This document shows positions 10,880 through 23,198 of a DNA stretch of 64,000 nt, piece by piece. Source of the DNA: Tremella fuciformis (lineage: Eukaryota; Basidiomycota; Tremellomycetes; Tremellales; Tremellaceae); the NCBI GenBank assembly GCA_032768795.1, contig CP136491.1, forward strand, positions 2,232,001 to 2,296,000. The letters are read 5' to 3'. The notes beneath the pieces were generated by a model. It was not told the origin of the DNA. It did no database searches and saw nothing but the letters and a program-made list of their open reading frames with translations. Made by a program: the position numbers and the translations under genes. The first letter of the stretch is position 1. The number at the start of each line of letters is the position of its first letter.

Positions 10880-10992
10880 TGTCAGAACCACGCCGACTAG
10901 GTTATAACGGGACTCGAGATCAAGCGGTCGATCTGCGAGTATTGTACCTTTTGGTCAGTTGTTACCAGAGACCCGTTACTTTGGTCGTGACA
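10880..10992 (+). repeat. 3' LTR of miniature element
   Basis: 113 bp, reads as identical to the 5' copy, followed directly by the GCGTG target duplication. Confidence 0.9.
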
Positions 10993-12972
10993 GCGTGGCA
11001 GTGGCAGCTTTCCCTTCCGTCCTGGGAGCCTGGACAATCCCCTAGATACGACCTTTGTACAGTAATGCAATCCCGCACATATGATTCGCATCAGGCAAAT
11101 GCATTCTGATGCCACGAAAATCGGCAGCTGTGCCGCTTTTGCTACCTGTGCAGAGCCGCCAATACGTGCCGGGTCCACGGGGTAACGTCACATTTCTGTC
11201 GACCCGTGTGCGAGAGTACGCCCAAAGACCATAGACTTGTCGACCATCTATAGTCTCTCAATAAAGTCTAACTACAGTGAATCTAAAGTCCGCATTCCTC
11301 ATTGCGAGTAACATGATGACTGGTTCCAAGCGGGCGCGGGAGAATTGGGCTCACTATATCCCAGTCACAATGTGCAAATCGTTCCCCTGAGCTGTAACGA
11401 AGCGGCGGGTCTCGTCACAGGAAGTTTTGGTGGATTCGATGCGGTCTGTGGTGCGGTACAGGGGAATCAGGACCCTTTATGTGACCTGTGTGTCCGCCGA
11501 AGCAACTTGACTGGCTTCACAAGACAGCCTAAGCGCGCACGCGCTTCTGCTTCCTCAGATTATGCCACTGTGCTCCACGACACATCGAAATGTGTTCGGC
11601 GACTCGTCGAGTCGAATGTATCCAGGTCTCCCTCGCATCTGACATGCTGATGCAGCCCGCGAAGACTTGCATATTTACCCGCTTAACAACACCAACCTCA
11701 CGGGCGAGTACGGCTCATCTAACAGCGCGCCGTTCATTTGCCAACGACGCTTCAGGTGTGCCTGTTATTTGGGTGCGGCGCTCGTTTCGTCCAGCTGGAC
11801 AGCGACTAAGGGCCTCGAAACGCAATCCAGACTCGGCGATGCACAAACAGGCGCTAGCTGCTAGGTCTTCGCCCCAACAATGAGGCATTTCGTTCTGTCA
11901 ACAACGAATAGCCCAGACAAGTTTAATGTGGCCCACTGGCCGATTCAGAGGCGCGAGGGGTAGCGGGCTTGGGACGCATGAACGAGCAGGGGCAAGAGGA
12001 GGAAGCGACACGAATGGCATCATCATTTTCGTCGTTCGCACCTCCTGACAGCACGGTCGACCTTCCCTCGAATTTGCTCGGCCCTGCAGGCCTGGACTCC
12101 TTGGCCTCAATCGAGTCAGCTTCCTGGGGTGGTGAGAGTCTTAGAGTTCCCTGGGCTGGGGTTAGGCTCGGCATCAACCTCTGAATGCGCGCGTTCCCAG
12201 CGATTGCCGTGCAGGATTGTCTTGTCGCTCCGAGCTCAGACACCTCCAGAAGGAGTTAAGTGGGGAGGTCCACAGGGCTCAATGAATGCCACTAGAATGA
12301 AGCCGATGCCAGGGCGGGTGTCCAGCCAACAAAGGCCAGGCGATCACCAAGCGAGCAGTGCAGGCACGCTACTCGTTTTTTCCTCTACGCGTTGTTCATC
12401 ACCCGGTTTGTCTTTTGATGAATAGTCGCTCCGATGTCGTCATTGCAAACCCTCGCCAGCGACATGGATGGGTTTCTCGCATAGCCCTGTCTCGGCGGGC
12501 CCGTCAGAGCGCACAAGCAATCCCCTCGTCATCGCCAATCTCACTTCGTGCGTGCATCAGTTGATGTACGAACGACGCGTAGCCCCTCGGGTCACATCCA
12601 CTCTCGCGAAGCACAGTGCCAACCGCTCGTGGATGCCGACTGGTATTCGTGTCTTCGCCTGACCTCGAATGTGCCTCATCCGAGGAAGGAAACCCTTAAA
12701 GCGTCACCATAGCGGCAGCAGCACATCTCAGAATGAGACTCGGTATCTGAACGTACGGCCGGGCGGGACTGGCGCATGCTGATCTCGAATCGACGGCACC
12801 CAGTGCTGTTAAATACTCGGCCCGTGGATGCACGGTTAGAGTACGGCAGATTTCGGAACCGCCGGGCCGAAGATCCATTCGCTTCTTACTATGTTGCTGC
12901 TAATCTACGTATATGATCTGAGAGGATCGTTGCTGAGGTGTCTTGCTTCCAAGTACCATCCTCGCTCCCAGA
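10993..12972. other. No supported gene
   Basis: Short competing frames only. A plus frame at about 11969-12184 is acidic and Ser-rich (MNEQGQEEEATRMASS) and might be a fragment of an orphan gene. I see no domain, repeat or RNA gene. Confidence 0.4.
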
Positions 12973-14005
12973 ATGTCCGAGGAGTTTGCGCGTGATTTCG
13001 TGGGCAAGGTGGCGTTTGTGACTGGTGCGGCGTCGGGTATGGGCCGGGCAACGGCAGGTGAGTCGTCGCTGACGCCAGCCTGTGGAGTAGTTCATTCATG
13101 GGACTGTCTTGATCAGCTCAGCAGAGCAAGTAGCTTATCAAAGACCTGCTAGCGAAGCGGGGGGCAGACGTCGCCATGGTCGACCTTCGCCTCGAGACCG
13201 TCAAGGAAGCAGCCGACTCGGTAGCCCAGGCGTACGGCGTCAAAACGCTCGCCCTGGCGGTTGACGTGGCTTCGTATGAGCAAGTCGAGAAGGCCGTCGA
13301 GGCGACGGTGGAGGTGCTGGGCGGACTGCACTGCGCATTCAACGCCGCCGGGCTTCCGGGCCGCGAAGGTCCTGGGTACATGTTGGCAGACTACCCTGTG
13401 GACTCTTGGAGGCGAATGATCAACGTGAACTGCGACGGCGTATTTTTCTGCTGCAAAGCCCAGATCAGTCACTTTATGAAGACGGGCACCAAGGGAGCGA
13501 TTGTCAACGTGTCCAGTACGGCCGCGGAGAGGGTCTTTCCCGCCTGTGCGGCGTACGGTGAGTGTCCGATCATGTCCTCTCACCCAATCGTTGGTCGAAG
13601 GTCGCTGAGCTCGAGTCACTGCCAAGGCAGCCGTCCGAGCTCTCACCCAATGTGCCGGTGTCGAGTACAGCAGGTTCGGTATCCGCACCAATGCCATCGC
13701 GCCTGGCTACACGGACACACGTATGATGGACCAGGCGGGTAACGGCGATGCCGTCCGGGAGTACGCGAGGAAGCAGACGCCGCTCAATCGACTCGGCACG
13801 CCCGAAGAGATGGGTCAGTGGCGGGTCGCCTCGCCAGACACATACATCGACTTAGAAAGACGGCTGACATGCAGCTGAGTTTGCCGTCTTTCTCTTGTCG
13901 GACAAGGCGAGCTTCATCACTGGCGCATACCTGCCCATCGACGGAGGGTTTCTGGGTGCCAAGCCAGGCCCGTTCCCGTGGAACGATAAGCTAGGCTACG
14001 AATGA
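12973..14005 (+). CDS. Short-chain dehydrogenase/reductase (SDR, classical)
   Basis: Four exons (12973-13057, 13144-13557, 13616-13813, 13875-14005) give exactly 275 residues, a normal classical SDR length. The N-terminal nucleotide-binding motif is TGAASGMG, an acidic residue after strand 2 (MVDL) suggests NAD(H), and NAAG and the Ser of VNVSST follow. The catalytic YxxxK is YVTAK, formed across the second intron. The NAIAPGYTDT segment and the C-terminal ITGAYLPIDGG are also typical. Cytosolic oxidation of an alcohol or reduction of a ketone is implied; the substrate cannot be inferred. It converges on the phospholipase D gene, 84 bp away. Every intron boundary is fixed by conserved family sequence. 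Confidence 0.92.
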
Positions 14006-14088
14006 TCCCTATCTCACTGCATGGCCGCATGCATGTTTGGAGGGCCGAAGTCTCAAATCACATGGCAGAATGTACATACAGGATATAT

Positions 14089-16523
14089 TCAGAACCCTCC
14101 TTCTCCGCGCACACGCTGGATAGCACCCTTGACACCGACCAGACTCTTCAGAGGACCCTTCGGAGGCTTCTTCTGCCCCGGTAGCTCTTTCCCATTCTGG
14201 TCTCGCCACACGCCGTCTTTCGGGTCGACCAGACCATAATACAAAGTGTTTTGGTTCGCGTCGATCGCTTCTCGTATCTCACCAGCAAGAAGCGGCGAGT
14301 CAATCATGACGTTGACTTCTTGGCTGTGGAACCAGGATTGAGTATCTTGATTGCCGTTGCCTTGAATGATCACAGACTCATCGATGACTATGATTAGCGG
14401 AGCCCAGGACGCAAACAGAGACTCACTCATGAGCTTGACGTGGCAGTTGCGGCTCTTGTCTTTGGCATTCAGAGGGGTACGCTGGTCTTTGCCCGTGTAC
14501 CAGTATATCCTCAGATTGGTCTTCTGCTCCGCCGAGAGGTCAGAGTACATGTGCTCGGAGACCATCTCATTGGTCCCACCCTGGAAGGGAAGTAGCTCGC
14601 CCTGAAATCAGTTTTGGCCAGCCTCCAAGCCTCACCTCATCGTTGAAGCCGAGGTCGGCGTAGATCTCAACGAGTACTCCACGTCGAACAGCATCGAGAG
14701 CAGCATGCACCACTGGCACGGCGTTGAAGGTGGGTGTTTGACTTTGGCGATGAGCATGGTATGTAGTAGACTCCACGACTCACATGAAAACGTGTTTCTG
14801 GGCAAACTTGAAGCCGGATAGGAAGGCCTGATCTTGAGGCACAAAGGTATCGCCATGGCCAGGTCCTGGAGTCAGATGTTGACACAACCGGAGAGGGCGA
14901 ACTGACGACCGCGCGGCGGCCGATTGACCAAAGCCATGGGAACTGGGTTATGGGGGGAATGAAGTATGACAGGCTTAAAAGCGTGTGCATTAGGCGGAGG
15001 CGAGTCATCGTTCGATTTGATTTTGGTGCCAGTGTCTTTTGTCAGCGCAGCTCTTCAAAGGTCAGTATCTCATCGCACTGAGATGCTGGTTGATAGACTG
15101 GGCCGACTGAAGTTGCGAGTCGACGCGGTCCGCCTCGTCAGCATTGGAGGTATCCCACTTCTCCGCCTGAGCGCTCTCGGTAGGATCACCATGCTCCTCG
15201 GTATCTGCGTGATGCTGCGCGAGGGTGTTCCTGGCTTTGTCTGATTGTGTCGCGATGTCACCTTTCGATGAGATGTTCGGGTGGCCGGACCCAAACAGGA
15301 AATCCTGCTGGGACAGACCTTCCCGGTACATCGGGGGAGTGGCGATGAGAGGAAGAGGGGGATTCATGGCCTTTGCCCAAGACACGAGGCAAAGGTCGTA
15401 AAAGCTCTGAACGATAGGACCTTCTGCATCGTGAACGACATCTCCAATCAGTGGACATGGGCTTACCAATGTGCAGCATCATTTCGACGTTGACTCGATC
15501 CTGTATATTGTTTGAATTGAGAATGGCGATTTTGCGATCGACGACCATGTACTTTGCGTGGAAAGTCCCGACGGGGGGCTCGTGGTAATTGAGCACTTCA
15601 AGCTGTACGCCGGGGATCTCGTGTGGGTGGGGTAGCTTGACTTTGTCTCCGGTGTAGGTCTTCTCGTCCACCAGCTGGTGCGGGTCGATCACCTGCGAGG
15701 GATTGCCCCGATCGTACACTGGGATAAGCAGAGTCGAGCAGGGGGACGGGCGGGCTAACTGAGCTTCATGATAACCTTCGGGCGGTTGGCCTGAGTGACA
15801 CGACGGGACAGCTCTTTGATGGCGTCAGTGATGACTTTGGCGGCCCCAGAGGCTTCCCAATAGTCTGAAGTGAGCGTTGGCGCGATGTGATTGGGTGGAT
15901 GTACTGGTGGCCAGGAAGATCTCCTTCTCCGCTCTGACAATGACGTCCGCATGGTGCTCGATGATATCCGGGATGACACTGATGATGCTGAGCGGAACCA
16001 CGCCAGTACTTCCGACCAAAACCGGCGAGACGACTCCCTTGAGCGGCTTGTCCGCGAGTGGTAACAAGGTCTGAGCGAAGATCTGGAGGAAGGTATCGGA
16101 AGGCTGAGCATTGCCCCACCGTCCATATCCCCTCACTTGGTCAAGCTGAGTGGGAGATAGAGCTCGGATGGCATCGTATTGCTTCTGTGCGGGATTGTGT
16201 GCGCGATGGTTGTCGTGTCTTTCCGAGTCTTCAGCGTGATCCGACTTGAGGTGCAGCTTGCTGAGGACCTTGTCCACTGTGCCTCCTTCTGTCTTTGTAC
16301 CTTCGTGCTCTTCGACATGCTTGGAGTGGGCACCCGACGACTTGCCAAACAGACCTTCGGCGACCTTGTGGATCGACTCGGATGGGGATTTCGCATAGGC
16401 CTCTGTGACGGTGGGCGCTCCTGGCCGGAGCAGGCTGGCGAGATGTGATGGGAGAAACGTCTCCGACATGTCGTGAGAAGCCTTGTCGGAAGGATTGGAA
16501 GCTGCTGCATGCAATGCTTGCAT
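14089..16523 (-). CDS. Phospholipase D-type protein with two HKD motifs
   Basis: Nine exons (16523-15905, 15864-15760, 15718-15467, 15423-15079, 15050-14910, 14865-14784, 14741-14636, 14601-14427, 14387-14089) add up to 2,124 nt, or 707 residues. The first catalytic motif is in FHAKYMVVDRKIAILNSNN and the second in CHVKLMIIDESVIIQGNGN; both fit HxKxxxxD. The second is reconstituted only after removing an intron, which supports the model. The N-terminal 200 residues are polar and Lys/His-rich, without a clear signal peptide. Enzymes of this fold hydrolyse phosphodiesters, often phospholipids, via a covalent histidine intermediate. Fungal proteins of this type are little studied, so whether lipid or nucleic acid is the substrate is open. 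Confidence 0.9.
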
Positions 16524-16630
16524 CTGGACGTGGTGGGATGTATGTAAACTACGAGTTGGACTCGCATTCTTAAAATAGAATACGGCAGGAGAGTTGATGG
16601 TTATGACGTCATCAAATCATGTGGAAGTAG

Positions 16631-17555
16631 TTACAGGTATCTCTTCCAGTCGTGATCCTCTTTGAAACCAAGCAGCCGTCTAGCTTTCCTGTTGCTAAGC
16701 GGGGCCTCATATTCGTCCATCTCGCGAGTGATCTCGACGTTTGGACATTCTCGCCTGAGCACGTCGACCGTCTTTTCTTTCAGAGTGATGGTATCGTTGG
16801 TGGCATTAAAGACCTGATACCCGAGCCCGCTGGTGTTGAGTGCGCAGTGACACAGCTTGCCCAGATCCCGCGCATCCACGTAACTCCACGCGTTGCGTTT
16901 ACGAACTGGCGGGTCGGCGAGGTAGTCGTTGAACTTGGCGTACTCGTGAGGCTCAATGACGTTGCCGATCCGGAAAGCGTAGATATCGGCAGAGAAGCGA
17001 CGAGCAAAAGAACGGGCAATCTTCTCGCCGCACACTTTGCTCAGAGCGTAGCTGTCTTCCGGGTTGACGTCGAGGTCTTCGTCCAGGGGGAATGAGGCAA
17101 AGTCGTGTTCGCCCTGGGCGAAACATACGCCGTAGGTTGTCTCGCTAGAGGCGATGATGATCTTCTTGATACCGAGCTTGCAGGCGGCCTCGACGACGTT
17201 GTATGTCTGGGCTACATTGCTCTGGAACATGGTGTTGTCGGGCACGAGCAGATTGCAAGGATAGGCGGCAAAGTGAACAACGGCGTCGGGTAGGGGCGGC
17301 CGCTGGGGAAGGTTGTATTCGTTTTGGCTGAAGAGCGAGGTGAGGGCGTTGAAAACCTGTGGTCTCAGCCGCCCTGCATGCAAAATGGATGTGACCTACT
17401 TGACCCGAGTGGGTGAGGTCCGTCTTGAGAGTCATCACTTCCGGATGGTCCAGCTTGTTCAGGTCCAGGTTCAAGACCTCGTGCCCCTGGCTGAGGAGGT
17501 AAGGTATGGCATGTCGGCCAGCTTTGCCCGACCCGCCAGTAAAGACGATACGCAT
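16631..17555 (-). CDS. NAD-dependent epimerase/dehydratase (extended SDR)
   Basis: Two exons (17555-17400, 17356-16631) encode 293 residues. The Rossmann motif is in the opening MRIVFTGGSGKAGRHAIPYL, a variant of GxxGxxG, and Asp in LNLDLNK fits NAD binding. The active-site Ser is in IIIASSETTYG and the YxxxK is YALSK. VDARDLGKLC and a C-terminal RRLLGFK match nucleotide-sugar epimerase-like members of fungi. The protein is soluble and presumably acts on a sugar or sugar acid, but the exact reaction is not deducible. Uronate dehydrogenases belong to the same superfamily and would suit the neighbouring sugar-acid genes; that is speculation. Confidence 0.88.
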
Positions 17556-19874
17556 TGCAAGACAAGGTATGATGTTGCAAGGTCAACGCCGAGGTCTTCC
17601 TAAACCAGTCGTCCTGATGTCCAGCTAAAGGCAAGTACGCATGACCACATGATGACGGGAGATTCTCGGCGGATACATGTTTTAGCCAGATCTGTACGAG
17701 TGCAACTACAATAGCGATCTCGGCCCTACTCTCTGTCCTGTGGCAGAGTAGCGCCGACGAGCACCTTTGAAGTTGTCGAGCGATCGCGAGCTCAGTCTCT
17801 CCCCCATTTTGCTCGACGCCTCTGTCCTGTTTAAGATCCACCCCGCAGTCCAAGGAAGCTGAAATTTACTGTACCCTTCTCGCACTCGGAATTTGAATTG
17901 ATCGAGCATACGCATGAGCGCCCAGCTCAACAATTGTTTGCAGCCAAAGATAGCGGGGATGCATTGGGCCGTAGTAGAAGCGGCTGGACGTTGTTTCCTG
18001 CCTTGAGACCGAATCTCGAGACGGATGAGAGCGGAATGTCGCAGAATGCCGGACTGCGAAGCTTGCGTTTCTGGGGGATGGACCTGCAGATTGCATCGAG
18101 ACTGGCTACGAGTAGGGCTTCTCCCAGTAGCGAACGTCCATATGGGCTCCGCTAGACGGCTTGCGGCCTCATTTGCTCAAGAAGATTGGGGGATCCGCAT
18201 GTGAGCTCGTGCGGCCATCGGACTCCCCGCAAGCTCGAGCGAGAAAGGTTGAAACAACGTTGGTCGCCAAAAAAAAAGGGCGGAGTTCATGCTGAGCCTC
18301 TTCGTAGCGTCCACTCATACAAAGGAAGGAGAGGGAGGCTCCTCGAGATCTTGGGGATACTTGACGGCAGAGATATATCGTCACGGCCTCGAAGCTTTCG
18401 GCCATGCTGGGCTCCGGTAGGGGCCGCAGCCCGAAGAAACCACAACCTGCGACGAGACGAGGGTTGGGAGTGCCGGCTTCGATGAGGGGAAGGTGCGATG
18501 TGCTGATGATACTCGACCGGCAGGCGGAGAAGCATGAAGCTGCCCAGCATCCACTGTGCGCCGCGGGATACGGGGGTGCGGGCAGGGTAGTACAATGACA
18601 AGCCTCTGGGCGTGGAGGGCCAGAAGGAGAGTGAACGGCTTGGACTCCCGAAAGTGGTTGGGGTCCCAGACAAGCTCATCGAAGTAGTACAAGTGGTAGG
18701 TCGCAGTATCGTTGCCTACGAGAGCAGGCGAATACAGCAAACAGGTCGGGATCGTGGTCATCGAAAACGCACGCGGGCGGGCTCTCAATTGAAACCGGTG
18801 CGTGGTGCAAGTGCATGTATAGCCTCGACAATAGCAAGGTGAGCTCACCTGGCTTGAGCCCTTCACTCCTGATGAGCTCACGGCGGCGATGAGATCGATC
18901 GTGTCACGGCCGAAGTGCCCCTCAGAGTGACGTGATTCTGTCGGGGACGTTATGACAGTCTCCAAACTAGCGAGAACTCCCGGGATCTGCTCCTCTCCAA
19001 CCACATCTGGCGGGCCGGTGATGCGCGGTGCGTTTGGAGCCGGCGACTGCAGGTTGGTATCGGCGAGGTCTTCGGCGAGGTCTGCCTCGGCCAGCTGGAT
19101 GCAGCGAGTGCGAGTGAATCCGGATGAAGGCGCAGGGAGGAAGGAGCAGGCGCACGGATGAAGGGGTAGGGGTCGCAGGGATGTGTTGAGATCACATTGA
19201 GATTGAGGTTTGTCGATCGAACAAGCCGCGTACTTTCCCGAGAACGCGTATGCGGTGAATGAGCCCCGAAGGGGATGCGTTCGGCGAAGCGATCAGGGTG
19301 TCCAAGTCGCTGCAGAAGGGAGTGTTACACCTTCTCAGCTGCGTGGCTCGGAGGAGAAAACGACAGTCAGGCGACAAGTCGGGCGGCCTCGACGTACTAC
19401 TTGGCGACGGTCGAGCAGAGCGTAAGGGATCCCTAGGCCATGAAAGCAGAGTAGCGCTGCTTGGCACTTGTCGAGGTGCTCTTGGCTTTATGAAGGTTGG
19501 ACGACAATAGGGAAGGGTATCGGCCTATTCCTCTTGCGCGTGCGGGACGAAGGAAGCGGGTGTCAGAGTTGACCAATGTCGACGTTGTACAGAGTGCGGG
19601 CGTCCGCTTGATCTTCTCACAGACCAAGTACCAGCGGTACAATTGTGAGACCCGACATCGTAGCCGTAAAAAGCAACGGGAAGATGGCGTTGTCAAGCGT
19701 GCTGACGGTTCGGAATGCAAGGGGAGGAGACCGGGGGATACTCGGCAGAAACGTCGCTCTCGGCGGATACCCTTTCGTATACATATACAGTGCGGTGTAT
19801 GCTGGTAGCGCTCTTTGTCAAGTTCAGCATCCCAGCAAGGCACAGCAAAGCACAGCGGAGCACTCCCCGGCGCC
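17556..19874. other. Long gap, no confident gene
   Basis: On the minus strand around 18400-18760 two overlapping frames look partly protein-like (YHLYYFDELVWDPNHF in one; RGAQWMLGSFMLLRLPVEY, membrane-like, in another). They could be exons of a small unidentified gene, but I found no splice path linking them. The rest is short random frames. Confidence 0.3.
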
Positions 19875-20960
19875 ATGTCTGGCCAGAAGACACCGCTTGT
19901 CACGTCCATCTACACCGCGGACCCTTCCGCACACTTATTCGAAGGGCGCATATACGTGTATCCGAGCCACGATGTCGAGGCTGACATCTCGTTCAACGAC
20001 AGGGGAGACCAGTACGCCATGGAAGACTATCATGTGCTCTCCATGGACAGGGTGGGCGCAGAGTGAGCTCACAATCGAGACTCAGAGTCAGGGGCGCGGT
20101 CGAGACTGATGATGGCAGGGTGACGGACCACGGCATCGCGCTCGCAGCCAGGGATGTGCCGTGGGTCTCCAAGCAGATGTGGGCACCGGATTGTGCACGA
20201 GGGCCAGACGGGCGATATCACCTGTACTTTCCCGCGCGGAACAAGGACGGTGAGTTGGTTTTGACACTGCTGCACTCCTCATCTCGTGCTGAGAAGGAAA
20301 CAAGACGTGTTCCAGATTGGAGTAGCGTCTTCTGCTAGCCCCACGGGACCGTTCATCCCCCAACCAGAACCTATCCGGGGCTCCTACTCGATAGACCCGT
20401 GTTCTTTCACAGACTTCCAGACGGGCCGGTCGTTTCTGTACTTTGGTGGACTATGGGGTGGGCAGTTGGGTGCGTGGCAAGGGGACAAGTTTGATCGGAC
20501 CAAGGACAGGCCGTACGAGCCAACCGAAGGATTGGCGCTGAACCCCCGCGTCGCCATGTTGACCGAGGACATGCTCGAGTTTGACGAGCCTGTGCGCGAG
20601 GTGGTGCTGCTCGACGGCGACGGGCAGCCTATCCAGGCCTCCGACCATGAGAGACGCTTCTTCGAGGGGATATGGGTGTGGGAGAAAGAGGGAACATACT
20701 ACTGTTTTTACTCGACGGGGGACACGCATCTGATCGTGTACGCCAAGGGGAGCTCGCCTTACGGTCCTTTCGAGTACCAAGGTGTGGTACTCAGTCCTCC
20801 CCTCGGCTGGACGAGTCACATGTCAGTGGTAACGCACGAGGGGAGGGATTGGTTGTTCTACCACGATTGTAGTCTGAGTAAAGGGGTAGATCATCTTCGG
20901 AGCGTCAAGTGTCAGGAGATCCATTGGGAGGCGGGCAAGATATTACCGATGGATCCGTAG
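19875..20960 (+). CDS. Glycoside hydrolase family 43-type enzyme, intracellular
   Basis: Three exons (19875-20062, 20119-20249, 20305-20960) give 324 residues. Family features run in order. TADPSAHLFEGRIYVYPSHD carries the probable catalytic-base Asp. QMWAPDCARGPDGRYHLYF carries the pKa-modulating Asp. FFEGIWVWEKEGTYYCFYST carries the probable general-acid Glu. Five-bladed beta-propeller strands lie between. GH43 enzymes remove arabinose or xylose from plant-derived oligosaccharides. There is no signal peptide or membrane segment, so it should work in the cytosol on imported oligosaccharides. It stands just upstream of a Zn2Cys6 regulator in the same orientation. The exact bond cleaved is not predictable. 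Confidence 0.88.
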
Positions 20961-21034
20961 GACTGATCGTAGTTGAGTGTTACGGGCATTTTGCGTTTGT
21001 ATTTGTATACTCATCTCTGCTGCTCGGTCATATC

Positions 21035-23158
21035 ATGGACAACAGTCCCAGGGAGAAGAGGCAAAAGCCGAACCTGAGCTGCGCCGAGTGTCGCCGAACA
21101 AAGGCAAAATGTGAGCACCAGTAGACGGGGAGGATACCGAGTTGACTCCAGGCGACCGAGTCTTTCCATGCGGCGAATGTGTCAGGAGGGGTCTGGGTCG
21201 GCTCTGCCCGGATCACGTCTCGTCGACCGCCCCGCCAAAGTCGCAGACCATTGCAATCCTCACTCAGCGAGTGCAGCAGCTCGAGGAAAAGCTCAAGAGT
21301 CTCGGGCATGAAGTCGATACAGAGGCCGCGCCCGTTGTGCAGGTCGGCGAGGACTTGCCGACTAGGCCATACGACATGTCGGCCACGCTGGGGAGGTTGA
21401 CGCTGGGTCCCACGGCGGCTTCGAGTAAGAAGTACATCGGGTCGGAGGCGGCGCCTTTCTACCTCGGAGGAGACGAGACGGACGACGAAGGAGAAGAGTC
21501 GGCGGCGCTGCCGTGGAGACGGAGCAGGCGGGTCAGGTTAGGCAAACTGGGAGACATACCGGGAGGAGTCATGGATGAGGTCAGGGAAATGATGATGCCG
21601 CGCAGGCTGGCCGAGGAGGTCTGGACGGCGTTCTGGGAGCTGACGTCGTGGAGGTGAGAGACTCAGAAGGGAGGTACGAGGGTCAGCTGACCCGAAATCA
21701 GAGTACAACCCATGACGCCCAAGTTTTTCCATGAGCGAATTCTCGAGAGTGTCTACTCGCCTGCAGGGCCGAACCCACACCAGCTCGCAGTCCTCTTTGG
21801 CCTCACAGCCAGTGTCTTGGTGCTCAATCCGACCATCCCCCTAAAGGACCGCCTATCGAAGAAACCGTACCTTGACGCCGCATGGAAGTGTCTGGTATGC
21901 GGCAACATGTTTACGACCATCACGCTCGAGAGCCTGATCACGTTGGCACTGGTGGGCCTGTGTTTGTTGAACGCCGACGATAGGGACAGTCCCGATGCGA
22001 ACTTTGCCGTGTTTGGGCTCGGGGTACGGCTGGCCATTATTGCGGGATATCATCGGGATCCTGCTCTACTGCGTCTGGACATGCCAGTCGAGGAGATGGA
22101 CGCCAGAAGACGGATTTGGCACGAGCTGCTGGCCAGTGACAGGCTGCATGTGGGTTCCTCTTTTGTCTCCCACACATGTGTCTCTGAAGAGCTGACCGTA
22201 GTCAATGCCCGGATTTCTACCCAATTCGATCTCCTATACGCACTACGACACCACGCTGCCCTCCGACTCGGACCCCAATGGGCACTTTGTGTGGAAATGG
22301 ACGATCGGGGTGCAGATCAGCCGCGTCGTTGATTACTGGACATCGACTCGCATACCTCCTTACTCTGGTTGGCCGATGAAAAGTTTCATGCCCGGAACTG
22401 ACAGCAGTGCTCCAACAGATCGACGCAGGGATCAGACGGCTATTCTTTGCCCTTCCCGAGAGGCTGCGATCGCCATCTCTACCACTCACGGCATTCTCGC
22501 TTGAACGTCCTGGCGCACCACCTGTCCCACCTCCGTCAAGACAAGCATCGGCTCCCCTCGATGATGTAGACGACATCCTCGTAAGGCAACAGATCCGCCT
22601 GGCCATGCATTTCTGCATGCTATTCTGTAAGTCGTACATCCTGATTGACGCTGAGGCTACAGTCTACCTCCATCGACCGTGCTTCATACACTCTCTTGTC
22701 GGCAACATGACCATGCAGCTGAGCCTTGCGACGATGATAGAGACATGCGGGCATGTAGTCGCGCTCACTGACGCGATCATGACCCTCGACTGGACGCTGT
22801 CCAGGTGGTTTGTGAGTCTCCAAAGTCGCCTGAGCATGGCCTACTGGGCTCATTTCAGTCGTTTGCGGCCGACCTGTTCTCGGCCCTACAATGTCTGGCG
22901 ATGCTGGTTATTAAAGACTCGAGCAATACGGAGGGGTACATGGCGCAACTGCGGCGGGGCGTGGAGATTCTCGCGTGGACCAATCAGCTGCACCCTAGCT
23001 CGAAGAACCGAACCCTCCTACAGCGAGCCCGAGACCTGTTGCGCAACGCCGAGGAGAGCCAGCCGACATGGCAGGACTGGCTAGCACAGGTGACCGAGCC
23101 GGTATGGGACGCATCGCTGGACGCTTTCCTGTCGGAGCTGTGGCAGACAGACACGTGA
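21035..23158 (+). CDS. Zn2Cys6 transcription factor with fungal_trans domain (TF1)
   Basis: Seven exons (21035-21110, 21152-21653, 21702-22149, 22202-22367, 22408-22626, 22663-22811, 22859-23158) total 1,860 nt, 619 residues. The zinc cluster reads CAECRRTKAKCD...PCGECVRRGLGRLCPD. An intron splits the third Cys codon (T|GC). A coiled-coil-like dimerisation stretch (ILTQRVQQLEEKLKSLG) follows. The middle homology region with FFHERILESVY, HQLAVLFGL and GVRLAIIAGYHRD is typical of fungal_trans regulators. Such proteins are nuclear activators of local catabolic genes and bind CGG half-sites. The architecture and intron positions match the regulator at 38664-40891, so the two are probably duplicates. 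Confidence 0.93.
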
Positions 23159-23198
23159 TAGGCTAGCAGAGATGCATACTGGTGATGCCGACATTGAG

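Larger units (their letters stand above)
10526..10992 (+). mobile_element. Miniature LTR retrotransposon (TRIM-like), 467 bp
   Basis: Two 113-bp direct repeats that read as identical (10526-10638 and 10880-10992) start TGTCA and end TGACA. They flank a 241-bp interior without coding capacity. The whole unit is bounded by a perfect 5-bp duplication, GCGTG, at 10521-10525 and 10993-10997. Each repeat has a TATAA box (10549-10553 in the first copy). The 14-mer GATCTGCGAGTATT at 10576-10589, 27 nt downstream of TATAA, is exactly complementary to the bases just after the 5' repeat (10640-10653). That is the arrangement of Tf1/sushi-type self-primed elements. It must be mobilised in trans. Size, terminal repeats and target duplication fit TRIM elements. 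Confidence 0.9.
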
